From Bordetella parapertussis (GTDB taxonomy: Bacteria > Pseudomonadota > Gammaproteobacteria > Burkholderiales > Burkholderiaceae_B), in assembly GCA_945911685.1 (NCBI GenBank), contig CAMEAW010000076.1:1-12523 (forward strand): a stretch of DNA of 12,523 bases. The letters run 5' to 3'. The position numbers and the translations under genes were made by a program. The stretch's first letter is position 1, and every line of letters begins with the position of its first letter. Below are positions 1-6,997 of this stretch, in pieces. Under the pieces are notes generated by a model. The model had not been told where the DNA came from. It searched no databases and saw nothing but the letters and a program-made list of their open reading frames with translations.

Positions 1-305
1 CTTGGGTGTACCAGCGTTGCCATGTGCGTATCGTCAAAATCCAGCACGTGTGAGCTGATCCCATTGAATAACGCGGCATTTAGTGCGTCGACACGGTCAC
101 TGCGCCCAAGCACGCTCGCCTGCGGCGCACCGATAAAAGGGCGCATGGCAGTCATCGCGTTTAACAAGGCAGGGTGACGAGCACCGCCCAATGCACAGCC
201 AGCCCAATTGACCAAACTGCGCACAGCGATCGCACGAACGGGTTCAGGAATTTTTGCGCCGTCAAAACTTGTGATGAAGGTCGCTAGCGTTTCGGTGGTG
301 TCCAT
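1..305 (-). CDS. MmgE/PrpD family protein, N-terminal part (cut by left edge)
   Basis: The first 101 residues of an MmgE/PrpD-family protein; the rest lies beyond the window. The family includes 2-methylcitrate dehydratase, cis-aconitate decarboxylase-like enzymes and many uncharacterised cytosolic lyases and isomerases, so the substrate cannot be named. Translation from the ATG at 305 gives MDTTETLATFITSFDGAKIP, then a helical segment with VRSLVNWAGCALGGARHPAL (about 28-47), and near the visible end the family's hallmark SSHVLDFDDTHMATLVHP, with the acidic DFDDTH cluster of the active-site region. The start is fixed by a TGA codon three codons upstream in frame. No strong ribosome-binding site is visible before it. 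The gene lies 170 bp downstream of the amidase on the same strand and may share its transcript. Family assignment is firm; function is not. Confidence 0.87.
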   Translation of the reverse strand, partial: MDTTETLATFITSFDGAKIPEPVRAIAVRSLVNWAGCALGGARHPALLNAMTAMRPFIGAPQASVLGRSDRVDALNAALFNGISSHVLDFDDTHMATLVHP

Positions 306-466
306 ATTGACTCAGTCGGTATTGTTTTGATGACTTCGTGGTGAACGTAAATCGTTGTAACCAGTTTATCGTTGACGAAGAGCATTTTTTGTTTTCGATC
401 ACGACACTCTGACCTCGGGCCGTGTTGAGCTTTTGGCCAATGGCGCGAGCAAGAATATCGTCGCAT
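284..466 (-). other. Possible relict or frameshifted small ORF between amidase and MmgE/PrpD genes
   Basis: A 60-codon open frame starts 9 bases after the amidase stop and overlaps the MmgE/PrpD start by 22 bp. Its first half reads as unlikely protein (MRRYSCSRHWPK). The neighbouring frame over 462-385 reads much more like protein: DDILARAIGQKL followed by NTARGQSVVIENKK. From the A-run at 390-385 onward the original frame becomes protein-like (MLFVNDKLVTT, then IYVHHEVIKTIPTES). One base removed after the ATG and one added in the run of six A would join both halves into one small protein of about 55 residues. I do not recognise the family. It may be a decayed gene, two sequencing errors or chance. 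Confidence 0.22.
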
Positions 467-475
467 CGGGGTTGT

Positions 476-1771
476 TTACGTTGATTGCTTTAAAATTTCA
501 GCGATACGCTGTGCCGCTTGTAAGGCCAGAGTATCTTGACCTTTCGGGCAAATCACCTCTAGTCCAATCGGTAACGGACCTAGTAGAGGCACAGGGATAC
601 TGACGCTGGGCATTCCTAAAATTGTCCAGAGCTTGCTAAAGCAAGAGTCACCTGGATCTATCAGTTCAAGCAAGGGTGCATAGCCTGGTGAGCTTGGTGT
701 CAGGATGCATGTCGCGCCTGCATAGAGGCTGGCGCTTTGCTCACTACACGTGCGAGCCAAACGCTTGGCCTCTTCATATACCTGCGGTGTAATCGTTTCT
801 GCGCGCTGAAGTTTTTCTTGTACGCCGGCCGAGAGGCCGTCACGTTGATGTCGCCATTCTTGTTCAAGTGAGGCAAGCCCTTCAACATCACCAATCACGT
901 CTAGTGCAGTCCCTAGTTTTTCGAACCCAGAGGGCAGGCGAATCTGGATAATGCGAACGCCGGCGCGCTCAAGTCGCTCGCGTGCCAAGGACATTGCCTC
1001 GCGGGTGGCGGTCTCTGCCATTGGCCAGAAAGGGTCTTCACAGATACCAACGATCAACTCAGCACTTAAGCCTCGTTCGAATTCTTGTAAACCTTGCCAA
1101 TTCGATAAAAGATTCAAGGCAATAGCGGCGTCTTGAACGTTGCGGGTATGCCAACCCAGCGTATCAAGCGTTGGCGACATTCTTTTGACGCCTGTAATGT
1201 CGATTAGGCCGTAGCTCGCCTTGAAGCCAACAACCCCACAATACGAGGCCGGTCGCACAATCGATCCGGCGGTTTGCGAGCTTAGCGCCAAGGGCACCAT
1301 GTTTGCACCGACGCCGGCAGCCGAGCCACTCGATGACCCACCGGGGCTGTGCAGGGCTGAATAAGGATTGCGCGTGGGGCTCACCTTGCCGCGAGTGGCA
1401 AACTCTTGCGTTGTTGTTTTTCCAAGAACGATGGCGCCAGCATCGAGTGCCCGCGTGACGATATTGGCGTTGGTGGTTGGCCGATGCGTTTGATAGATCG
1501 GAGAGTTGTAGCCGGTGATAAAGTCGTCAGTGTCAATAATATCTTTGACGCCAATCGGAATGCCATGCAACGGGCTGCGAGGGGCTTCTTTGTCGAGTTG
1601 CCGCGCGCGCGCCAGTGCCGCCTTGGCGTCTAGGCTTGCCCAGGCTAGAACGGCAGGGTCAACCTGTGCAATGCGCGCCAGGCAACTGCTGACCAGTGCT
1701 TCAGACGTTAAGCTGCCGGCGCGGATCGCCTGGGCCATCTGGCCGAGTGTCAGTTGATAAGGTTCGGTCAT
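476..1771 (-). CDS. Amidase-signature family hydrolase
   Basis: A cytosolic amidase-signature enzyme that hydrolyses a carboxamide; the substrate is unknown. The Ser-cisSer-Lys triad can be placed: Lys76 in GIPIGVKDIID, the cis-Ser at 146 in SPGGSSSGSAAG, and the nucleophile Ser170 in SSQTAGSIVRPASYCGV. The QTAGSIVRPA and GFKASYGL stretches resemble the malonamidase E2 and allophanate-hydrolase-like branch more than GatA, and no GatB or GatC gene is nearby. At 431 residues it is slightly short for the family, but all core motifs are present and the C-terminal half (LTPSSPGYAPLL, GMPSVSIPVPLL) looks complete. The start at 1771 gives the usual N-terminal helix (LTLGQMAQAIRAGSLTSEAL). The upstream ribosome-binding site is weak (AGAGAC). 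The gene is divergent from the hydratase at 1855 and lies upstream of the MmgE/PrpD gene. The three may serve one small-acid catabolic route, which is inference from position only. Confidence 0.92.
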   Translation of the reverse strand: MTEPYQLTLGQMAQAIRAGSLTSEALVSSCLARIAQVDPAVLAWASLDAKAALARARQLDKEAPRSPLHGIPIGVKDIIDTDDFITGYNSPIYQTHRPTTNANIVTRALDAGAIVLGKTTTQEFATRGKVSPTRNPYSALHSPGGSSSGSAAGVGANMVPLALSSQTAGSIVRPASYCGVVGFKASYGLIDITGVKRMSPTLDTLGWHTRNVQDAAIALNLLSNWQGLQEFERGLSAELIVGICEDPFWPMAETATREAMSLARERLERAGVRIIQIRLPSGFEKLGTALDVIGDVEGLASLEQEWRHQRDGLSAGVQEKLQRAETITPQVYEEAKRLARTCSEQSASLYAGATCILTPSSPGYAPLLELIDPGDSCFSKLWTILGMPSVSIPVPLLGPLPIGLEVICPKGQDTLALQAAQRIAEILKQST

Positions 1772-1854
1772 GTCTCTGAGGGGCTTTTTAGAAGATTCTT
1801 TTTAGAGTACTTTACTGCATATCGTACTGTTAACTTTCACGCTTAGGATTTTTC
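1772..1854. promoter_or_regulatory. Divergent intergenic region with a 9-bp direct repeat
   Basis: This 83-bp gap must carry the promoters of both the amidase (minus) and the hydratase (plus). It is AT-rich relative to its flanks. CTTTTTAGA occurs twice, at 1784-1792 and 1798-1806, a spacing of 14 bp, and GTACT recurs at about 1816-1820 and 1835-1839. On the minus strand TTAACA could be a -35 element, but no good -10 hexamer follows at the right distance, so I do not place promoters precisely. AGGA at 1845-1848 is the likely ribosome-binding site of the hydratase. Confidence 0.45.
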
Positions 1855-2643
1855 ATGCAATCCAAACAAATTGAACAAGCCGTTGCCGCCTTATTGCCGG
1901 CCTTTCGCGATCATGGTCGCCTCATCGCGCTTGACCCAAGCTGTCGCCCAGCCACCCGTGCGGAGGGGTACGAGGTTCAGGCGGCCTTGCTTGAGGCGGT
2001 AGGCGAGCCGGGCATTGGCTGGAAAATCGCAGCGACTAGCGCCGCAGGGCAAAAGCATATTGGTGTGAGTGGCCCGCTGGCAGGGCGCTTGTTAAAGTCA
2101 CGTTGTTTGAAAGACGGTGCTGATGTATCGCTTACCGGAAATTTTATGGCGGTCGCAGAAGCAGAGTTCGCTTTTCGTATCGGGCGCGATATCAAACGCG
2201 TGGGTAGTGCGCCTTTGAGCATGTCAGACGTTATGGCAAGCGTCGAAGCCTTGCACGTCGCCATTGAAGTGCCCGCGTCACGTTTTGAAGATTTTGCAAA
2301 AGCAGGTGAGGCACAGTTGATCGCAGAGTTTGCTTGCGCTTGCTTTTTTGTTTTAGGAAAAGAAGTCACAACAGATTGGCGTGGTATCGATTTAAAAGAT
2401 CATCAGGTCACAATGCTAAGCAATGGAAAAACTGCGGCGCATGGGCAAGGTTCAAATGTGTTGGGTGATCCTCGCCTGGCTTTAACGTGGCTCGCAAACG
2501 AATTGCTTGATCACGACAATTTTCTGCAAGCGGGGGATGTTGTGATGACGGGTACCTGTTTGGTACCGGTTCCAGTCAAAGTCGGCGACGAAGTGACGGC
2601 CGATTTTGGTATCTTTGGCGCCGTATCAGCAAAGTTTAGTTAG
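1855..2643 (+). CDS. 2-keto-4-pentenoate hydratase family protein (MhpD-like)
   Basis: A 262-residue member of the fumarylacetoacetase superfamily, of the branch holding 2-keto-4-pentenoate hydratase (MhpD), 2-oxohept-4-ene-1,7-dioate hydratase and 4-oxalocrotonate decarboxylase. These cytosolic, Mg-dependent enzymes act after meta-cleavage of aromatic rings. The metal ligands are visible as Glu102 and Glu104 in AEAEFAFRIGRD and Glu138 in HVAIEVPASRFEDF. GIGWKIAATS (53-62), GSNVLGDPRLALTWLANEL (199-217) and DVVMTGTCLVPVPVKVGDEV (228-247) are typical of the branch, and length is normal. AGGA sits 6 bases before the ATG. No ring-cleavage dioxygenase, decarboxylase or aldolase is in the window, so the pathway is open, and hydratase cannot be separated from decarboxylase by sequence reading alone. 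Confidence 0.86.
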   Translation: MQSKQIEQAVAALLPAFRDHGRLIALDPSCRPATRAEGYEVQAALLEAVGEPGIGWKIAATSAAGQKHIGVSGPLAGRLLKSRCLKDGADVSLTGNFMAVAEAEFAFRIGRDIKRVGSAPLSMSDVMASVEALHVAIEVPASRFEDFAKAGEAQLIAEFACACFFVLGKEVTTDWRGIDLKDHQVTMLSNGKTAAHGQGSNVLGDPRLALTWLANELLDHDNFLQAGDVVMTGTCLVPVPVKVGDEVTADFGIFGAVSAKFS

Positions 2644-2653
2644 GGTTGACCTT

Positions 2654-2682
2654 CCCTAGGGTTTGACCTGCCCTAGGGTTTG
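2654..2682 (+). terminator. Stem-loop from repeated CCCTAGGG, probable terminator of the hydratase gene
   Basis: The self-complementary octamer CCCTAGGG occurs at 2654-2661 and again at 2671-2678, 17 bp apart, separated by TTTGACCTG. The copies can pair as an 8-bp GC-rich stem with a 9-base loop, followed by TTTGTCTGTG. The position, 10 bases after the hydratase stop, suits a Rho-independent terminator with a modest T-tract. Each copy could also fold alone or bind a dimeric protein, so a regulatory role for the UspA gene downstream is an alternative. Confidence 0.55.
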
Positions 2683-2698
2683 TCTGTGTCAAAAATTT

Positions 2699-2716
2699 GA
2701 GTAAATACGTTTACTC
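2699..2716 (+). promoter_or_regulatory. 7-bp inverted repeat upstream of the UspA gene, possible operator
   Basis: GAGTAAA at 2699-2705 and TTTACTC at 2710-2716 are perfect inverted copies separated by TACG. AT-rich arms with a 4-bp centre look like a binding site for a dimeric helix-turn-helix regulator. No T-run follows, so it is not a good terminator. The half-sites do not match the FNR pattern (TTGAT...ATCAA). A second perfect palindrome, AAAACGTTTT, lies at 2741-2750, closer to the start codon. I could not place clear -35 and -10 boxes. Confidence 0.4.
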
Positions 2717-2766
2717 TTTGCGCGACGACAGCTAAAACCCAAAACGTTTTATCAGTAGAGGTCAAA

Positions 2767-3213
2767 ATGTATAAAAATATTTTGCTTGCCTACGACGGTT
2801 CTGTACTGGATCAAAAAGCACTGATTGAGTGTCAAGAGCTTGCCAACTTAGGCTCGGCACACATCACCTTACTGACGGTCACGCCTAATTACTATGCGGC
2901 ATTGGGCATAGACGGCGGCTTTGTCATGCAAGACAAAATAGATCAAGATGACCAAGCGCAGCTTGAGATTTTGAACGCAGGCGTAATGAAGCTAAGGTCT
3001 GCGGGTTATCAGGTCGAAGGAGTTTGTTTAAAGGGCGATGCAGCAGTTGAAATCGCACACTATGCCGAACAAAATCATTCAGATCTGATAGTTGTGGGTC
3101 ACAAGCACCAATCACACTGGGCTGCCCGCTGGTGGGGAAGCTCTACATCCAAGGCTTTGATAGAGATCGCTCACTGCAGTGTGTTGATTGTGATTTTGAA
3201 AGACGATCTCTGA
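2767..3213 (+). CDS. Universal stress protein, UspA family
   Basis: A single-domain cytosolic universal stress protein of 148 residues. Family members dimerise and many bind ATP, helping survival in starvation or other stress. The fold is visible as beta-1 YKNILLAYDGS with Asp10, the strand HITLLTVTP (32-40), the long loop and helix DKIDQDDQAQLEILNAGVMK, and the C-terminal DLIVVGHKHQ and CSVLIVILK strands. The nucleotide loop G-2x-G-9x-G-S/T is present with exact spacing (Gly111, then Gly124-Ser125), but the second glycine is His114. A GAGGT ribosome-binding site lies just before the ATG. The gene has its own 123-bp upstream region and converges tail-to-tail with the NIPSNAP gene, 8 bp between the stops. 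Confidence 0.92.
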   Translation: MYKNILLAYDGSVLDQKALIECQELANLGSAHITLLTVTPNYYAALGIDGGFVMQDKIDQDDQAQLEILNAGVMKLRSAGYQVEGVCLKGDAAVEIAHYAEQNHSDLIVVGHKHQSHWAARWWGSSTSKALIEIAHCSVLIVILKDDL

Positions 3214-3221
3214 GTGCCGGC

Positions 3222-3539
3222 TTATACCTGTGGCCCCCAAGGGGCAGCTAAAAGTAGCTTATTTTCTTGTGCTTGCAACAAGGGGCGAAGTTGCTTTGCG
3301 AAGGCCATAAAAGCCTGATCGCCATAGACGCCATCCCAAAACTTACGGCGATCGGCATCATCATCGAATTTCCAGAGATGTACTAATTGATTGAGTGCAC
3401 CAATGTCGCCCGTGAAATATCCGCAAAGTTTTGCTGGGTGTTTAGAAAGTGCGGGCCAGCCTTCGGCTTTGTATAACGCGACCACTTCACTCATTTTTCC
3501 GACTGTGACGGTGTAAGTGCGTAATTCGTATATTGCCAT
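3222..3539 (-). CDS. NIPSNAP family protein
   Basis: A 105-residue NIPSNAP-domain protein, a ferredoxin-like dimeric alpha+beta barrel fold whose bacterial members mostly lack a defined function. It begins MAIYELRTYTVTVGKM, the usual first strand, continues with a helix (VVALYKAEGWPAL), and carries the family stretch GALNQLVHLWKFDDDADRR and the tail LLLAAPW. I chose the ATG at 3539 rather than an in-frame TTG four codons upstream, because TTGGAGA containing a Shine-Dalgarno core sits right before it and the family usually starts at this point. The gene follows the deacylase by 58 bp on the same strand and is probably cotranscribed. NIPSNAP genes often accompany catabolic enzymes, so an accessory role is a guess. 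Length is normal. Confidence 0.9.
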   Translation of the reverse strand: MAIYELRTYTVTVGKMSEVVALYKAEGWPALSKHPAKLCGYFTGDIGALNQLVHLWKFDDDADRRKFWDGVYGDQAFMAFAKQLRPLLQAQENKLLLAAPWGPQV

Positions 3540-3597
3540 TTTTGTCTCCAATTTTTTGTTTAATTTCTACCAGCCCTCAGTGCCTGGTTAACATCGC

Positions 3598-5346
3598 CTA
3601 GGCGGCAACCGCCTGTGCGACTTGTTCGACAGTCTGCGCCACTTGCGCGCCGCGAATCAGTTTGCCCGGTAGGTTACCCGTTGAGACGCCATCGCGATAC
3701 GTCACCACACCGGCGACGATCGTGGCGCGATAGCCTTCGGCAACTTGCCCTAACCGGCGCCCGTTGGCTGGAAGATCGTGCACGATTTTTGGGGCATGCA
3801 GTTTGAGATTTTCAAAGTCGATCACATTGACGTCGCCCTTATAGCCTGGGCGCAGCAGACCCCGATCATTCAAACCGACCGTGGCGGCGGTGTCGTGCGT
3901 TTGCCATTTGACCAAGGTTTCGAGCGGGATCTTTTCGCCTCGTGAGCGATCGCGTGCCCAGTGTGTCAGCAGATAGGTTGGGAAACTTGCGTCGCAGATA
4001 AAGCCATAGTGCGCACCACCATCGCTTAAGCCAGGTACGGTATCGCGATCAAGCAACATTTCGCGTAGCACATCAAGGTTTTGCTCGGCATAGTTATACA
4101 AAGGCCGATACAAAATGGCTTTGCCTTCATTTTGAAGCAAGTAATCATAGGCGTATTCGGTGGGGTTCACACCGGCACGCTTCGCTAAGCCCGCAATGCT
4201 GTCTTCAGGCTTTGGTTCGTACTCTGGTGGGTCACCGAGTGGGTATAGATTTTCAAAGTTTGCGACGCGACGCTTGAACATGGCTTCGGTGTGCTCTTCG
4301 GCCACGATTTTGGCGCGTAGGGCAGGGTCTTTGAGGCGCTCAAGTTTTTCAGCGAGCGGTAGCTTTGCTAGCGCGTCGTATGACGGCAATTGCGAGAACG
4401 GACAGATCGTCAACGAAAAGCTCAGCAACAGCGCGACGGGGCGCGCGCCAACTTGTGCTTTCATTTGTAAGCCGGCATCGGTCGCATCGTGCATGTGCTC
4501 CATCACGCGGCGCCAGCGTTGTGGCAAATGCTCGTGTTGCAACAGTGTTAACGATAGAGGGCGCCCCGACGCTTCGACGATACGACGAAGCATCGCAAAC
4601 TCATTATCGGTATCGTCAAAGTCAGATACCAATTGCAAGACACCTTGACCAATCGCGCCTAAGCCTTTTGCGATTGTTGTGAGCTCACTTTCAGCTGCAC
4701 CTAAAGTTGGCGTGTGATGACCATCACTGCTTTTATGCAAAATCGTGCGTGAAGTTGTGAAACCCAACGCGCCCGCTTGAACGGCCTCAGCAGCTAACCG
4801 AGCCATCTCAAGGCTGTCTGCCTCGGTTGCGACTTCGCGCGCAGCGCCTCGGTCACCCATCACATGAATGCGCAGGGGTGCGTGACCCACCTGGGTGGCT
4901 ATATCAGCGTCATACTGACGCGCCTCAAGCGCATCTAGATATTCTGGAAAGGTGCGCCAGTTCCAAGGCAAGCCCTCGTCTAGCACCACCCCGGGAATAT
5001 CTTCAACACCTTCCATAAGCTTCATCATGACTTGCCGGTGCTCTGGGTTGCAAGGTGCAAAACCAATGCCACAATTACCCATCACCACCGTGGTCACGCC
5101 AAGCTGCGATGAGGACGCGACTTTGTTGCTCCAGGTCACTTGGCCATCGTAGTGGGTATGAATATCAACAAAGCCGGGGGTAACAAGCAGCCCCTTAGCA
5201 TCAATTTCTTCGGTGGCGCTGCCGGTGACAGTACCGACTTGTTGAATGATGCCATCGACGATTTTGATATCGCCAACGTAGGGCTTTGTGCCCGTACCGT
5301 CTGCGATCAAACCGTTACGGATGATTAAAGATTGAGGAGATGTCAT
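3598..5346 (-). CDS. N-acyl-D-amino-acid deacylase-like amidohydrolase
   Basis: A 582-residue zinc amidohydrolase of the N-acyl-D-aspartate/D-glutamate deacylase and D-aminoacylase group, expected to cleave the amide bond of N-acylated D-amino acids in the cytosol. The N-terminal part gives [20 protein letters not shown] and the metal-binding [14 protein letters not shown] with His63 and His65. GNCGIGFAP holds Cys92, the cysteine ligand that replaces the carboxylated lysine in D-aminoacylases. Further family motifs are GHAPLR (154-159), LLQHEH (268-273) and [10 protein letters not shown] with Asp442. It is longer than classical D-aminoacylase (about 480-500 residues) owing to an insert around 300-385, which is usual in this subgroup. 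No signal peptide is seen. The ATG at 5346 is preceded by CAGAGACATCACC, a weak ribosome-binding site. Exact substrate unknown; related amidohydrolases also act on cyclic amides. Confidence 0.87.
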   Translation of the reverse strand: MTSPQSLIIRNGLIADGTGTKPYVGDIKIVDGIIQQVGTVTGSATEEIDAKGLLVTPGFVDIHTHYDGQVTWSNKVASSSQLGVTTVVMGNCGIGFAPCNPEHRQVMMKLMEGVEDIPGVVLDEGLPWNWRTFPEYLDALEARQYDADIATQVGHAPLRIHVMGDRGAAREVATEADSLEMARLAAEAVQAGALGFTTSRTILHKSSDGHHTPTLGAAESELTTIAKGLGAIGQGVLQLVSDFDDTDNEFAMLRRIVEASGRPLSLTLLQHEHLPQRWRRVMEHMHDATDAGLQMKAQVGARPVALLLSFSLTICPFSQLPSYDALAKLPLAEKLERLKDPALRAKIVAEEHTEAMFKRRVANFENLYPLGDPPEYEPKPEDSIAGLAKRAGVNPTEYAYDYLLQNEGKAILYRPLYNYAEQNLDVLREMLLDRDTVPGLSDGGAHYGFICDASFPTYLLTHWARDRSRGEKIPLETLVKWQTHDTAATVGLNDRGLLRPGYKGDVNVIDFENLKLHAPKIVHDLPANGRRLGQVAEGYRATIVAGVVTYRDGVSTGNLPGKLIRGAQVAQTVEQVAQAVAA

Positions 5347-5424
5347 GGTGATGTCTCTGAGAGTTTTATGGTGATTCAGTTTTAAGCGAGGGCTCTGCTG
5401 TAAAGACTGCTTTTGTTTTAAATG

Positions 5425-5436
5425 CTATTTGAATAG
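5425..5436. promoter_or_regulatory. Palindrome beside a -10-like box upstream of the deacylase gene
   Basis: CTATT-TG-AATAG is a perfect 5+5 inverted repeat. It overlaps a minus-strand TATACT (5435-5440), the best -10-like hexamer in the gap before the deacylase start. I found no convincing -35 at 16-18 bp. If this is the deacylase promoter, the palindrome would be an operator at the -10 position. This rests on pattern only. Confidence 0.28.
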
Positions 5437-5451
5437 TATAAGTTTTTGTTC

Positions 5452-5465
5452 GCACCTTGCGGTGC
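5452..5465 (-). terminator. GNRA-tetraloop hairpin after the M20 peptidase gene
   Basis: On the transcribed minus strand GCACC-GCAA-GGTGC forms a 5-bp stem closed by a GCAA tetraloop, about 35 bases after the M20 stop codon. It is followed by an A-rich stretch rather than a T-run, so it is not a canonical intrinsic terminator. It may mark the 3' end of the glcB-M20 transcript by stabilising it, or be an RNA processing site. The rest of the 154-bp gap (5347-5500) is AT-rich with no gene. Confidence 0.35.
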
Positions 5466-5500
5466 TTGATGCACGATCGATTAAGTCGTGGTGTTACTCG

Positions 5501-6961
5501 TTAAGGCATCTGCGCCATGATTTGCCCGACTGCAGCGGTCAATTTTTTAGCATAAGGGACATGTAAAAATTCATTGGGGCCGTGAGCATTCGATTTAGGT
5601 CCAAGTACACCACAGACCATCATTTGCGCTTTCGGAAAGCCCTGACTGAGAAGACTCATCAACGGGATCGTACCGCCTTGACCGATGTAACCCACGGGTG
5701 CCTGAAAGTGGGCTAGGCTCGCTTGATTCAACGCCTGTTCAAACCAAGGGGCGATTGTGGGGGCGTTCCAGCCGGTTGAGACACCCAGTGGCTCAAAGGT
5801 GACCTTGGCCTGATACGGAGCGTTGTCTTCTAATAAGGTTTTGAGTTCTGCAACCGCTGCTGCCGCTTCAATGAGCGGCGGTAAGCGCAAGGCGAGTTTG
5901 AAGGCCGTGTAAGGGCGCAAGACGTTGCCTGCGTCTCGTAACGATGGGAAACCCTCGGCGCCGGTGACGCTTAGTGTGGGTTTCCAGGTGCGTCGCATTA
6001 GCGCTTCGACAGGGTCTAAGGTAGTAGGAATCGCCACCAAGGTTGAGCCGCCGCAGTCGTGATGTGCCCAAGGAAAGCGTTTGAATATCTCGTCACCCAG
6101 AATGGCTGCTGTGGCACGCGCCTGATCAACCCGTTCGGTGGGGATTTCGCAATGAAAGCTTTGTGGAAGTAGATGACCGGTTGCGCTGTCTTCAAGGCGA
6201 TCCAGCACATGACGCATGATGCGAAAACTTGAGGGCACCAGGCCTGAAGCATCGCCCGAGTGCACACCTTCAGTCAAAATTTCAACTTTTAAGACGCCGG
6301 TGGCCATGCCACGCAAACTCGTCGTTAGCCACAGCTGATCGTAATTACCTGCGCCACTGTCTAAACACATCACCAAACCGACATCACCCAAGCGAGGCTT
6401 GATCGCCTCGATGTAGGGCAGCAAATCAGGTGACCCACTTTCTTCGCAGGTTTCGATAATGCCGACAATACGAGGATGTTCGACCTTTTGCGCTTTAAGC
6501 GCCTGGATCGCGGTAATTGCAGCGTAGGTTGCATAGCCGTCGTCAGCACTACCACGTCCGTAGAGTTTGCCGTCGATGTATTTTGGTGTCCAAGGGCCCA
6601 AGCCAGCACGCCAGCCATCAAACTCGGGTTGCTTATCCAGGTGGCCATACATCAGCACCGTTTGGCTGCTAGGTGTTTGTGGTCGTGTCGCAGCCACCTC
6701 AAAAAACATAATGGGTGTGCGGCCAGGCAGACGAATAATTTCAGCTTTGAGCCCTGCAACTTTTTGTTGTTCAACCCAGGTCGCAGCGCGCTGCAGCACG
6801 GTTTCAAGGTAACCGGCTTTCGCCCAATCTGGATCAAAGGCCGGAGATTTGGCCGGAATCTCGATATAGTCGCTGAGCTGTTTGACGAGATCGTCGTCCC
6901 AGGCTTGGCTCACGTTTGAAAGCATTTCTGCGGTGTCGAGCATTGGGACGGGTGCGTTCAT
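5501..6961 (-). CDS. M20 family metallopeptidase (carnosinase/dipeptidase-like)
   Basis: A 486-residue di-zinc M20 peptidase, closest in layout to the carnosinase and non-specific dipeptidase branch, expected to hydrolyse dipeptides or N-blocked amino acids in the cytosol. The metal ligands and catalytic residues are in order: His107 and catalytic Asp109 in MYGHLDKQPEF, bridging Asp140 in LYGRGSADDGYA, catalytic Glu173 and ligand Glu174 in IETCEESGSPDL, Asp201 in CLDSGAGN, and the C-terminal His467 in GPNEFLHVPY. GVHSGDASGLVPSSF (232-246) opens the dimerisation lid domain. No signal peptide. AGGAAA before the ATG is a clear ribosome-binding site. The gene starts 36 bp after the malate synthase stop, so the two are almost surely one transcript, although the biochemical link is not obvious. 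A role in cleaving dipeptides related to the CphA-like polymer further upstream is speculative. Confidence 0.94.
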   Translation of the reverse strand: MNAPVPMLDTAEMLSNVSQAWDDDLVKQLSDYIEIPAKSPAFDPDWAKAGYLETVLQRAATWVEQQKVAGLKAEIIRLPGRTPIMFFEVAATRPQTPSSQTVLMYGHLDKQPEFDGWRAGLGPWTPKYIDGKLYGRGSADDGYATYAAITAIQALKAQKVEHPRIVGIIETCEESGSPDLLPYIEAIKPRLGDVGLVMCLDSGAGNYDQLWLTTSLRGMATGVLKVEILTEGVHSGDASGLVPSSFRIMRHVLDRLEDSATGHLLPQSFHCEIPTERVDQARATAAILGDEIFKRFPWAHHDCGGSTLVAIPTTLDPVEALMRRTWKPTLSVTGAEGFPSLRDAGNVLRPYTAFKLALRLPPLIEAAAAVAELKTLLEDNAPYQAKVTFEPLGVSTGWNAPTIAPWFEQALNQASLAHFQAPVGYIGQGGTIPLMSLLSQGFPKAQMMVCGVLGPKSNAHGPNEFLHVPYAKKLTAAVGQIMAQMP

Positions 6962-6997
6962 TTTGTTTCCTGATTGATGGCTGATGACGTGGGCGCC

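Noticed and set aside
1977..2369. 130-codon minus-strand open frame opposite the hydratase gene
   Set aside because: Antisense to a hydratase with complete metal-binding motifs; low-complexity Ala/Ser/Lys composition, no family.
2641..2690. CRISPR-like array
   Set aside because: The repeat units are only 16-17 bp, directly abutting with no spacers, and there are no cas genes.
3540..3551. Upstream TTG start for the NIPSNAP protein
   Set aside because: The TTG overlaps the TTGGAGA ribosome-binding site, and the ATG at 3539 gives the standard family N-terminus.
4160..4648. 162-codon plus-strand open frame opposite the deacylase gene
   Set aside because: Antisense to a clear amidohydrolase; composition rich in Ser, Arg and Cys with no family signature.
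6476..6919. 147-codon plus-strand open frame opposite the M20 peptidase gene
   Set aside because: Antisense shadow of a gene with all catalytic motifs in place; no ribosome-binding site or motif of its own.
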